Of a stretch of DNA of 64,000 bases, positions 8,601 to 15,767 are shown piece by piece. Positions within the stretch are counted from its first letter, which is position 1; each line of letters begins with the position of its first letter. Source of the DNA: Dyella lipolytica (GTDB lineage: Bacteria > Pseudomonadota > Gammaproteobacteria > Xanthomonadales > Rhodanobacteraceae); NCBI RefSeq assembly GCF_030160075.1, contig NZ_BSNQ01000005.1, positions 124,001-188,000 on the forward strand, read 5' to 3'. The notes under the pieces were generated by a model. That model saw only the letters and a list, made by a program, of their open reading frames with translations, did no database searches and was not told where the DNA came from. The position numbers were made by a program, and so were the translations under genes.

Positions 8601-10529
8601 ATGGATGCGAACCTGGACAGCGAGTTGCGTGACGATTTCCTGGTCGAGGCCGGGGAGTTGGTGCAGCGGCTGGGCGAACAGCTGATCGAGCTGGAAGCCT
8701 CGCCGCATGACCGCGAGTTGCTCAATGCGGTGTTCCGCGTCTTTCATACGGTGAAAGGCGGCGCGGGATTCCTGTCCATCGAGCCGATGGTGCAGCTGTG
8801 CCATTGCGCCGAAGAACTGCTCAATGACGCGCGCAATGCCAGGCTGGTGCTTGGCGCGGCGCATATGGATGCGCTGCTGGAAGCGCTGGATCTGCTCAAC
8901 GTCATGATGGCGGCGTTGGCCAACGGTGAGCCGATGTCGCCGCCACCGCCCACCTTGCTGCAACGCCTGCAGCCTGTGGTAGAGCATTCGCCTGCGGCAC
9001 AGCCGGTGCCGGCGCGCGCCGCCGATCCCATCGAGGCGGAATTCGAAGCCTTGCTCAATACGCTGTACGGGCAAGGCGGTTCACCGGGCGTGCCGGCGCA
9101 TGCTTCAAAAGAAATCGGCGACGACGAATTCGAAAGCCTGCTGGACACACTGCATGGCAAGGGAGCGGCGCCCGGTGCGGCTCCCTCATCGAGCGTTGCG
9201 GAAAGAACCGACATCAGCGAGGACGAATTCGAGGCTTTGCTGGATAACTTGCACGGCAAGGGCGCCGCGCCAGGCGGCGTTGCCGTCTCGTCGCCGGCAC
9301 CTGCGCCGGAACCCGCACCGGTCGAGGCGGCCCGATCGGCCAAGCCTTCGCAAGCTGAAAACACCGTGCGCGTGGACACGGCGCGGCTGGATACATTGGT
9401 CAACCGCGCCGGCGAACTGGTGCTGCTACGCAATCGTTTATTGAGTCTCGCCACACGTAGCGAGAACGAAACGCTGTCGACCATGGCCGGCGATCTCGAT
9501 CGCGTCTCCGACGATCTGCAGACCGCGGTGCTGGGCATGCGCATGCAGCCGGTCGGCCGCCTGTTTCAGCGTTTTCCGCGCATCGTGCGCGATCTCGCGC
9601 GCCAACTCGGCAAAGACATCGAACTGATTCAGGAAGGCGAAGATACGGATCTCGACCGCAGCCTGGTCGAAGCCTTGGCCGATCCGCTGATCCATCTGCT
9701 GCGCAACGCCGTCGATCACGGGCTGGAAGATCCGGCCGGACGCGAACGCGCCGGCAAACCGCGCAAAGGCAAGGTCAAACTCTCGGCCAGCCAGCGTGGC
9801 GAACGTATTGTGATCTCGGTCAGCGACGACGGTCGCGGCATGGATCCGGAAGTCTTGCGCCGCAAAGCGGTGGAAAAAGGCGTGATCGACGCCGCGCAAG
9901 CCGCACGGCTGTCCGAGGTGGAATGCTACGAACTGATTTTCCGTCCCGGCTTCAGCACCGCCGCGACCATCTCCGACATTTCCGGCCGCGGCGTCGGCAT
10001 GGACGTGGTGAAAACGCGCGTCGCCGAACTTGGCGGCACCTTGCAGGTGCATTCGCGGCTGGGTCACGGCAGCACGCTGGAACTCACGGTGCCGTTGACG
10101 CTCGCCATCCTGCGCGTGTTGATGGTGCGCGTGGGCGATCGCTTGTTCGCGCTGCCGCTCAGCAATGTCAGCGAAGTGTTCGAATTGAATCCTCAGCACG
10201 ATCACATGCTCGACGGACGGCGTGTCGCGGCCCATCGCGGTCGAGCGTTGGTGCTTGGCGATCTGGGCGAGTGGGCTTGCATCGGCGGTCCAGGGGGTCG
10301 TCATGTGGTGGTGCTGCATGTGGGCCACATGCATCTGGGTTGCCTGGTTCATGAAGTGATCGGGCGCGAGGACGTGATGGTCAAGCCGCTCGGGCCGTTG
10401 TTCGAAGGCGTGCCGGGTGTCGCCGGCGCGACCGTCACGGGCGATGGACGGCTTGCACTCGTGCTGGATCTGGCGGCGCTGTCGCAAGACGGCGGGCGTT
10501 TGCTTCCCTCATTGAAGGTGTCGGCCTGA
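8601..10529 (+). CDS. cheA: Chemotaxis histidine kinase CheA (flagellar cluster)
   Basis: CheA autophosphorylates and passes phosphate to CheY/CheB. In order there are: an HPt domain with phospho-acceptor His49 (FHTVKGG); a disordered Ala/Pro linker carrying three copies of an EFEALLxxLHGKG-like motif (centred at residues 148, 177 and 210); a dimerisation helix pair from about 255 (NTVRVDTARLDTLVNRAGE); a HATPase with RNAVDHGLE, DDGRGM and SGRGVGMD; and a C-terminal CheW-like domain. No folded P2 domain is evident between HPt and P3. ATG at 8601 was preferred to the TTG just upstream. Confidence 0.95.
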   Translation: MDANLDSELRDDFLVEAGELVQRLGEQLIELEASPHDRELLNAVFRVFHTVKGGAGFLSIEPMVQLCHCAEELLNDARNARLVLGAAHMDALLEALDLLNVMMAALANGEPMSPPPPTLLQRLQPVVEHSPAAQPVPARAADPIEAEFEALLNTLYGQGGSPGVPAHASKEIGDDEFESLLDTLHGKGAAPGAAPSSSVAERTDISEDEFEALLDNLHGKGAAPGGVAVSSPAPAPEPAPVEAARSAKPSQAENTVRVDTARLDTLVNRAGELVLLRNRLLSLATRSENETLSTMAGDLDRVSDDLQTAVLGMRMQPVGRLFQRFPRIVRDLARQLGKDIELIQEGEDTDLDRSLVEALADPLIHLLRNAVDHGLEDPAGRERAGKPRKGKVKLSASQRGERIVISVSDDGRGMDPEVLRRKAVEKGVIDAAQAARLSEVECYELIFRPGFSTAATISDISGRGVGMDVVKTRVAELGGTLQVHSRLGHGSTLELTVPLTLAILRVLMVRVGDRLFALPLSNVSEVFELNPQHDHMLDGRRVAAHRGRALVLGDLGEWACIGGPGGRHVVVLHVGHMHLGCLVHEVIGREDVMVKPLGPLFEGVPGVAGATVTGDGRLALVLDLAALSQDGGRLLPSLKVSA

Positions 10530-10530
10530 T

Positions 10531-11271
10531 ATGGACGTCATAAGCATCATCGGCACGATCCTAGCCTTCGTGGTGCTGATCGTCGGCGCCATCCTGAAGG
10601 GTACCGATGTCTCGGCACTGTGGAATCCGGCGGCCTTCGTGATCGTGTTTATCGGGACCATCTCCGCCTTGATGCTGCATACGCAGGGCAAGGTGCTGAA
10701 GCGAGCGGCGGGCATGCTGAAGATGGTTTACAAACCGCCGCAATTGCATCCATCCGACCTGATCAGCCGAGTGATCGGCTGGAGCGAGATTTCGCGCCGC
10801 CAGGGTTTGCTCGGCCTCGAGCCGCATATCGACGCGGAACAAGATCCCTTGGTGAAAAAAGGTTTGCAACTGCTGGTCGACGGCAGCGAGCCGGAAGCGA
10901 TCCGCGGCGTGCTGGAACTGGAAGTGGAAACGCGCGAGCAGGCCGACCTGCATGCCGCGAAAGTATTCGAGAACGGCGGCGTGTATTCGCCGACCATGGG
11001 CATCATTGGCGCGGTGCTCGGCCTGATGGCCGTGATGCGCGACCTTACCGATCCGGCCAAACTCGGTCACGGTATCGCGGCTGCGTTCGTTGCCACGATC
11101 TATGGCATCAGCCTCGCCAACTTGCTGTTGCTGCCGATTGGCGCGCGGCTGAAGGCACTGATCCACAAGCAAACCCAGGTGCGGGAAATCCTGATCGAAG
11201 GGCTGATCTCGATCGCGCAGGGCGATAACCCGCGACAGATCGAAAGCAAGCTGCAGGGTTATCTCATATGA
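10531..11271 (+). CDS. motC: Flagellar motor stator protein MotC (MotA family)
   Basis: MotA-type stator subunits form the proton channel and contact FliG. The 246-residue protein has four hydrophobic segments (near residues 1-20, 30-50, 150-170, 180-205). It also has the conserved VGGMI-like proline/glycine region GGVYSPTMGIIGAVLGLMAVM and a charged cytoplasmic loop with the VETREQAD segment. It starts one base after the cheA stop and overlaps motD by four bases. Gene order next to cheA, not next to lafA-type genes, is that of the MotCD system in Pseudomonas. Confidence 0.93.
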   Translation: MDVISIIGTILAFVVLIVGAILKGTDVSALWNPAAFVIVFIGTISALMLHTQGKVLKRAAGMLKMVYKPPQLHPSDLISRVIGWSEISRRQGLLGLEPHIDAEQDPLVKKGLQLLVDGSEPEAIRGVLELEVETREQADLHAAKVFENGGVYSPTMGIIGAVLGLMAVMRDLTDPAKLGHGIAAAFVATIYGISLANLLLLPIGARLKALIHKQTQVREILIEGLISIAQGDNPRQIESKLQGYLI

Positions 11272-12359
11272 GGCGGCGGCACAAACACGAGGACCATCCG
11301 AACCACGAAGCGTGGGTGATTCCGTATGCGGATTTGTTGACCCTGCTGCTGGCCTTGTTCGTGGTGCTGTATGCCATGTCCAGCGTCAACACCACCAAGT
11401 ATCGGGCGTTGGCGCAGGCCATCTCGGCAGCCTTCAACGGTTCGCGCTCGGTGATCCAGCCGGTGACACCCAGTGCACCGCAGTCGAGCATCCCAGTGCC
11501 CACCAGCAAGCCTGCACCTATACCGCGTACGCCGCTGGCGCAGATCCTGTTGCCGGTATTGACGCAGCACATCAGCACACCCGCGACGACACCGGGCACA
11601 CCGTCCGATCAGAACAAAGAAAAACTCGGCGACGAGCGGCAGAATCTCGAACGTATCCGCCGCGAAGTCGAGCGTGCGTTGCAGCCGCTGATCGACAAGA
11701 AGCTGGTGATCGTGCGGCCCACGCCCAATTGGCTGGAAATCGAGATCCGCACGGATATCCTGTTTCCTAGCGGCGTGGCCACGTTGTCGCCTTCGGCCAA
11801 CGACGTGCTGACCAGCCTCGGCAAGATCCTCGCCCCCTTCGCCAATCCGCTGCGCGTGGAAGGCTATACCGACGACGTGCCGATCGATACCACGGTGTAT
11901 CCCTCGAACTGGGAGCTTTCGGCCGCGCGCGCGGCCAGCGTGGCGCGGCTGTTTGCCGAACACGGTGTCGACCCGGAACGTCTGGGCATCGTCGGCTGGG
12001 GCCAGTATCACCCTGCTGCCGAGAACACCAGCGTGGATGGCCGCAATAGAAACCGGCGCGTGTTGGTGGTGGTGTTGAGCGACAAAGCTGCACCGCGGCG
12101 CTTCTATACCAATAGCGATCAGGTCAATCAGACCGCCGATGCCGATACGGATGCGGCCGATGGGCAAACGGCGACGTCCGCGGTCGCGACGCAGTCGCCT
12201 GCGACCGTAACCTCTCCCATACCCACGAGTGCAGCACCCACGACTCCGGCTCCCGCCATGCTTCCCGCTACGCAAGTCATCGTGCCGGTGGCGACCATCA
12301 TCACCACGCCTGAGGTCGTGTCGCCGCCTCATCTGACCACGCCCGACGGCAAGGGATAA
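11268..12359 (+). CDS. motD: Flagellar motor stator protein MotD (MotB family)
   Basis: MotB-type subunits pair with MotA and anchor the stator to peptidoglycan. The 363-residue protein has one N-terminal membrane helix containing the proton-binding aspartate D22 in PYADLLTLLLALF. A Pro/Thr-rich linker precedes an OmpA-like peptidoglycan-binding domain (LRVEGYTDDVPIDT, NWELSAARAASVARL, NRNRRVLVVV). The C-terminal 70 residues are an extra Ala/Thr/Pro-rich tail of unknown role. It overlaps motC by ATGA and is followed ten bases later by cheW. Confidence 0.95.
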   Translation: MRRRHKHEDHPNHEAWVIPYADLLTLLLALFVVLYAMSSVNTTKYRALAQAISAAFNGSRSVIQPVTPSAPQSSIPVPTSKPAPIPRTPLAQILLPVLTQHISTPATTPGTPSDQNKEKLGDERQNLERIRREVERALQPLIDKKLVIVRPTPNWLEIEIRTDILFPSGVATLSPSANDVLTSLGKILAPFANPLRVEGYTDDVPIDTTVYPSNWELSAARAASVARLFAEHGVDPERLGIVGWGQYHPAAENTSVDGRNRNRRVLVVVLSDKAAPRRFYTNSDQVNQTADADTDAADGQTATSAVATQSPATVTSPIPTSAAPTTPAPAMLPATQVIVPVATIITTPEVVSPPHLTTPDGKG

Positions 12360-12368
12360 CGCCAGCGC

Positions 12369-12845
12369 ATGAGCCTTGTTCCTAACCTCGAATCGATCGC
12401 GCGCGAGCCCTGGTTGTCATTTCAACTGGATGGCCAGCACTACGCGGTGCTGCTCAACCAGGTCAGCGAAGTCATCCGTGACTGCGAGCCCACGCCGGTG
12501 CCCGGCGCAGCGACGGATCTGCTTGGTATCTGCCATCTGCGTGGAAATATCGTGCCGGTGATGGACGGTCGTCGTCGTCTTGAGTTGAACCATGGCACGA
12601 CGAGCGATCCAGCGTCGGTGCGCATCGTGGTGTTCGCGCATGACACACATCGCATCGGCCTGCGCGTGGATGCAGTGGGCGATTTGCTGCAGCCGAAAGC
12701 GGAAGCGATCGAATTGCCGCCTGCGCGTTCGGGACGTGTGGACGACCCCGTGCAAGTGGTGATGGGCTGGCAGGGCGGTTTTGTCGCCTTGCTCGATGTC
12801 GCGCGGCTATGCCGCCTCAACCGGACCTTGCAAGATGTGGCTTGA
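12369..12845 (+). CDS. cheW: CheW-like coupling protein
   Basis: CheW bridges receptors and CheA. The 158-residue protein is a single CheW domain with LSFQLDGQHYAVLLNQVSEVI, the LGICHLRGNIVPVMDGRRRL strand pair and a terminal MGWQGGFVALLDVARL. It belongs to the motC-motD-cheW-DUF2802 tail of the flagellar operon. Its last 11 bases overlap the DUF2802 gene in a different frame. A second CheW is encoded at 17837. Confidence 0.92.
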   Translation: MSLVPNLESIAREPWLSFQLDGQHYAVLLNQVSEVIRDCEPTPVPGAATDLLGICHLRGNIVPVMDGRRRLELNHGTTSDPASVRIVVFAHDTHRIGLRVDAVGDLLQPKAEAIELPPARSGRVDDPVQVVMGWQGGFVALLDVARLCRLNRTLQDVA

Positions 12846-13248
12846 AGCGGTGGTTGTTGTGCTGGTGGTGCTGCAAGTGACTATGCTGGCGTTGCTTTGG
12901 CGCCAGGGGCGTCGCCTGCAACGGAGTCTTGCGGTCAAAGAGAATGATGCCGGCGGCGTGCCCGCGCTATTGCTGATCAATGCGCTCAACAAGATCGATC
13001 ATCGTTTGAGCATGCTGGAGGCGCTTGGGCAGCGAACGGAGACGAGTGCGCCGCAACGCCCGGTCGAAGTGCCCGCCACGCAGATGAAGGCGCTGCGCTC
13101 GGCAAGTCATCACTCGTCCGCAAGCAACTACGAGCTGGCGCAGCAATTGGCGCGCGAAGGCAGCGACCTGGAGCAGCTGATCGCACGCTGCGGTCTTTCG
13201 CGTAACGAAGCAGAATTGGTATTGCGCTTGTATGCCAAGCGCGCCTGA
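12835..13248 (+). CDS. DUF2802 membrane-anchored protein
   Basis: The 137-residue product has an N-terminal membrane helix (about residues 2-22). A variable linker follows, then a C-terminal conserved segment YELAQQLAREGSDLEQLIARCGLSRNEAELVLRLY that matches the DUF2802 pattern and resembles a short helix-turn-helix. DUF2802 genes commonly close the cheW end of polar flagellar clusters. The function is unknown. ATG at 12835, inside the end of cheW, was chosen because it puts the hydrophobic helix at the N-terminus; an earlier start would read through cheW. Confidence 0.8.
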   Translation: MWLEAVVVVLVVLQVTMLALLWRQGRRLQRSLAVKENDAGGVPALLLINALNKIDHRLSMLEALGQRTETSAPQRPVEVPATQMKALRSASHHSSASNYELAQQLAREGSDLEQLIARCGLSRNEAELVLRLYAKRA

Positions 13249-13276
13249 TCATTGCTGACAGCGGAGAGGCGAAGAG

Positions 13277-13546
13277 CTAAGGCTTGCGCGACGCCTCGTA
13301 GATGCTGACAAGCACCGCTGCCGCCGCTGCATACAAAAGCGGCGGCACGTCCGCGTTCATGCGCAGCGACACCAGCAAGGCGGCGACCTGCGCATCGTGA
13401 TGCAAGGGCAGCCCCAGGGCGTGAGCATGCTTGAACAGATTGTCGACGTCGCTGGCGTTGAGACTCGACGGCCTGGTCGAGCTGTCGCCGCCCGACAGGC
13501 GGAGCACGACCTTGCGTTGCGGTGCGGGCAGCAGCGGCGCAGTCAT
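13277..13546 (-). CDS. FlhB C-terminal-domain-like protein (FhlB/EscU family)
   Basis: The 89-residue soluble protein resembles the cytoplasmic half of FlhB after the cleavage site: AxxLGLPLHHDAQVAALLVSL, then VPPLLYAAAAAVLVSIYEASRKP, comparable to the end of the full FlhB encoded at 846-1985. It has no membrane helices and no NPTH motif. Small proteins of this kind are often encoded after fliK, as here, where its ATG overlaps the fliK stop by four bases. A role in export switching is an inference. Confidence 0.82.
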   Translation of the reverse strand: MTAPLLPAPQRKVVLRLSGGDSSTRPSSLNASDVDNLFKHAHALGLPLHHDAQVAALLVSLRMNADVPPLLYAAAAAVLVSIYEASRKP

Positions 13547-14673
13547 ACGGTGGCCTTCAGAAATACCGCGCTGACACTGCTGCCTGCTTGCGGAAGGCCG
13601 AGCTGGCAGCTCAGCTGATCGAGAAACAGACCGCTGGCGTCGAGGCGTGAGCGTAAATCGTCGAACTGTTCTTCCAGCTGATCCACCGTTCGCCGGCGCT
13701 GTGCCCACAAGCGCACCGATAGACGCATACCGCGCAGATGCAGCTCGCCGACGATCGGCCCGAGCGATGGCAAATCCAGCGAAAAGCCCATCGTCCAGCC
13801 TTGTTCCGCATCCTGCTGCTGTTTCAGCATCAGTTGAAGCACATCGGCGCCTTCCATGTCCTGGACCGGAATCTCCACCATCCAGTGGGCTGCTCCCGCT
13901 TGTAGCTGCGCCACCTCGAGCCGTGCCAGTGCGGCCTGCACATCCGCGTTGAGACGCGGCAGAAAGTCGGTGGCTTCGCTGGTGTGGACCAATTCGGGTG
14001 GAAGCGCCAGCCGGCCTTGCGGCACGACACCGCGATAAAACAGGGGCGGATCCACTTCGACGTCATTGCTTTCGTTGAGGGCAGGCTGGCCTTTCAGTAT
14101 GGCCAGCAGGCGCAGCATGGCGCCCTTCATATCGTCGTGCGCGGTGGTTGCGTCGCTCGCCGGCGCCTGCGCAAGTTGCGCTTCGAGAAAAAGGCCGCTG
14201 CGGTTGATGGCCTGACGCAAGCCATCGCCGGTGGACAGCTCTTGCGGCGTGCTCATGCTGTGTTCGAGCAGCGCCAACGCCGAGCGCAGATACGGCGGCA
14301 ACTGGCGCACGATGGACCATTGCGACAAAGCGCCCACGGTAGCCAACAGCGGCGCGTAGCCATTCTGTTGCGGCAAGCGTTCGCGCAGTGCCTGATTGAC
14401 GTTGCTGTCGAGCGGAGACGCCGCACCGAGAATTTCGAGTTGCGGCTGTGCGCCCAGGCTGAGAACGCGGACCTGAAATTGTGGGGGGAGCTTGGTGCCG
14501 GGAGCTTCCGCTTCGACGGTGAGCGCGCCGACTTGCAACACCATCAGGCCTTGTTCGGTGATGCCGAGCGGTCGAGCGGACAGCACGCTGCCGATGCGCC
14601 AACCTTCTGAGCTGGCGCCGGCGGCGGCACCGAGCCAGGTCAGTGCGGCAACGCTGGTTGGCTGGATGATCAC
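13543..14673 (-). CDS. fliK: Flagellar hook-length control protein FliK-like
   Basis: FliK measures hook length and triggers the FlhB switch. The 376-residue product has a poorly conserved N-terminal part and a C-terminal Flg_hook-type domain (FSLDLPSLGPIVGELHLRGMRLSVRLWAQR, then LDASGLFLDQLSCQLG). I chose GTG at 14673, preceded by GGGGAG at a good distance. The frame upstream runs into repeat sequence with no coding character. It forms a two-gene minus-strand operon with the FlhB-C-like gene, convergent to the motility operon. Confidence 0.82.
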   Translation of the reverse strand: MIIQPTSVAALTWLGAAAGASSEGWRIGSVLSARPLGITEQGLMVLQVGALTVEAEAPGTKLPPQFQVRVLSLGAQPQLEILGAASPLDSNVNQALRERLPQQNGYAPLLATVGALSQWSIVRQLPPYLRSALALLEHSMSTPQELSTGDGLRQAINRSGLFLEAQLAQAPASDATTAHDDMKGAMLRLLAILKGQPALNESNDVEVDPPLFYRGVVPQGRLALPPELVHTSEATDFLPRLNADVQAALARLEVAQLQAGAAHWMVEIPVQDMEGADVLQLMLKQQQDAEQGWTMGFSLDLPSLGPIVGELHLRGMRLSVRLWAQRRRTVDQLEEQFDDLRSRLDASGLFLDQLSCQLGLPQAGSSVSAVFLKATV

Positions 14674-14770
14674 GCTGCGCTCCCCGGTTGGCGATGGCGC
14701 TGTTTCGCACGTTTTCGCGAACCTTGGGGAGGGTATCGGCGGGGTTGGTTCGAACTTTAGCGGCTTTCTT

Positions 14771-14818
14771 CCTCTCCCCTTTGGGGAGAGGATTGAGGTG
14801 AGGGGCCACTCTCGCGAC
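14771..14818. repeat. Intergenic palindrome with conserved flank
   Basis: The perfect stem CCTCTCCCC/GGGGAGAGG (14771-14779, 14783-14791) is followed by a TTGAGGTGAGGGGCCACTCT-type flank also found in the element at 7245-7378. It sits upstream of fliK on the divergent side. The rest of the gap up to 14988 holds a GC-rich palindrome GCGCGCAT/ATGCGCGC (14901-14918) and no gene that I can support. Confidence 0.7.
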
Positions 14819-14988
14819 ATCGTTTCATTCCTCCCAGCGAGCCATCCTCCGGACTTTCCTTCACCCGCCCGCCGCGCCCTAAGGAGCCCCGGGTAGAGCC
14901 GCGCGCATCCATGCGCGCACTTTTCGAAGAGCCAGAGCTGAAAAGCTGGGCTCGCCCGTGGGCGGGTCTAAATCCTGTGAAAAGGCTC

Positions 14989-15015
14989 TAAAGCTGGCTC
15001 TGTGCTGGCCGATAA
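14989..15015 (+). promoter_or_regulatory. Sigma-28 (FliA) promoter of second chemotaxis operon
   Basis: TAAAGCTG at 14989-14996 and GCCGATAA at 15008-15015 are separated by exactly 11 bases. The sigma-28 consensus is TAAAGTTT-N11-GCCGATAA, so the -10 is a perfect match and the -35 differs at two places. The first gene (STAS, ATG 15047) starts about 30 bases downstream. This also makes the possible GTG start at 15002 impossible, because it lies inside the promoter. Confidence 0.85.
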
Positions 15016-15046
15016 AACTTCAACAGACACCGTCGAGGGCAGGGCT

Positions 15047-15367
15047 ATGGGCGGCAAGAGCAAAGGTGTTGCGGGGACGAGCGTTGCGGGGCGTGTAGGT
15101 ATGCCTGCCGACTTTCGGATCGCCGACGTAATGGATATGCATCGGCAGCTGCGCGACGCGCTGAATGTGTCGCCGATCGTGCTGGATGGAAGCACGGTGG
15201 ATCGTGTCGATACGGCGGCCCTGCAGCTGTTGGTCGCTTTCCAACGCGACGCGCAAAAGCGCGGGCATGCGGTGACTTGGGCCGGTGCAAGTGCACCGTT
15301 GTACGACGCGGCGAGCCAGCTGGGCCTGGCACAGACATTGGCATTGCCGGCGAAAACGTCGGCCTGA
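15047..15367 (+). CDS. STAS domain protein, first gene of chemosensory operon
   Basis: The 106-residue protein is a single STAS (anti-anti-sigma-like) domain: a beta-strand/helix opening (PADFRIADVMDMHRQLRDAL), then VLDGSTVDRVDTAALQLLVAFQRDA with the usual switch-loop position occupied by DTAAL, then a terminal helix. STAS domains bind partner kinases or anti-sigma factors. It is immediately downstream of a sigma-28 promoter and 14 bases upstream of cheY. ATG 15047 has GAGG eight bases upstream. Its partner is unknown; a second STAS closes the same operon. Confidence 0.85.
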   Translation: MGGKSKGVAGTSVAGRVGMPADFRIADVMDMHRQLRDALNVSPIVLDGSTVDRVDTAALQLLVAFQRDAQKRGHAVTWAGASAPLYDAASQLGLAQTLALPAKTSA

Positions 15368-15381
15368 ACTTGAGGTGGAAG

Positions 15382-15744
15382 ATGGCAAAGATTCTTGCGG
15401 TAGACGATTCGGCTTCGATGCGCGGCATGGTGGCGTTGACGTTGCGCAGCGCCGGCTATGACGTCAGCGAGGCGGAGAACGGTCAGCTGGCGCTGGATTC
15501 GGCGGCAGCGTCGCGCTTCGACCTGGTGCTGGCCGACGTCAACATGCCGGTGATGGATGGCATCAGCATGGTGCGCGAATTGCGCACGCGTCCGGAATAC
15601 AAGGGCGTGCCGATTCTGATGCTGACCACCGAGTCCAATACGGACAAAAAGATGGAAGGCAAAGCGGCAGGTGCAACCGGCTGGTTGGTGAAGCCGTTCG
15701 ATCCGGAACAGCTGCTGGCTACGGTCCGCCGCGTTCTCGGCTAA
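15382..15744 (+). CDS. cheY: CheY-like single-domain response regulator
   Basis: A 120-residue receiver domain with D8-D9, phospho-acceptor D52 (LADVNMPVMDG), a Thr-containing LTTES loop and K102 in WLVKPFD. It is preceded by GAGGTGGAAG. It lies between the STAS gene and cheA2, so it is probably the dedicated response regulator of the second chemosensory array. It differs from the cheY at 7425, whose sequence is the flagellar-switch type (DDFSTMRR); this one has DDSASMRG. Confidence 0.92.
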   Translation: MAKILAVDDSASMRGMVALTLRSAGYDVSEAENGQLALDSAAASRFDLVLADVNMPVMDGISMVRELRTRPEYKGVPILMLTTESNTDKKMEGKAAGATGWLVKPFDPEQLLATVRRVLG

Positions 15745-15767
15745 GCATCGATCATCAAGAGTTATCT

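Noticed and set aside
9438-10487. A long open frame antisense to cheA
   Set aside because: It is His/Gln/Arg-rich shadow coding of a high-GC gene with no recognisable domain; several other long antisense frames have the same character.
15002-15046. A GTG start extending the first STAS protein by 15 residues
   Set aside because: It lies inside the sigma-28 promoter and has no ribosome site; ATG 15047 has GAGG at proper distance.
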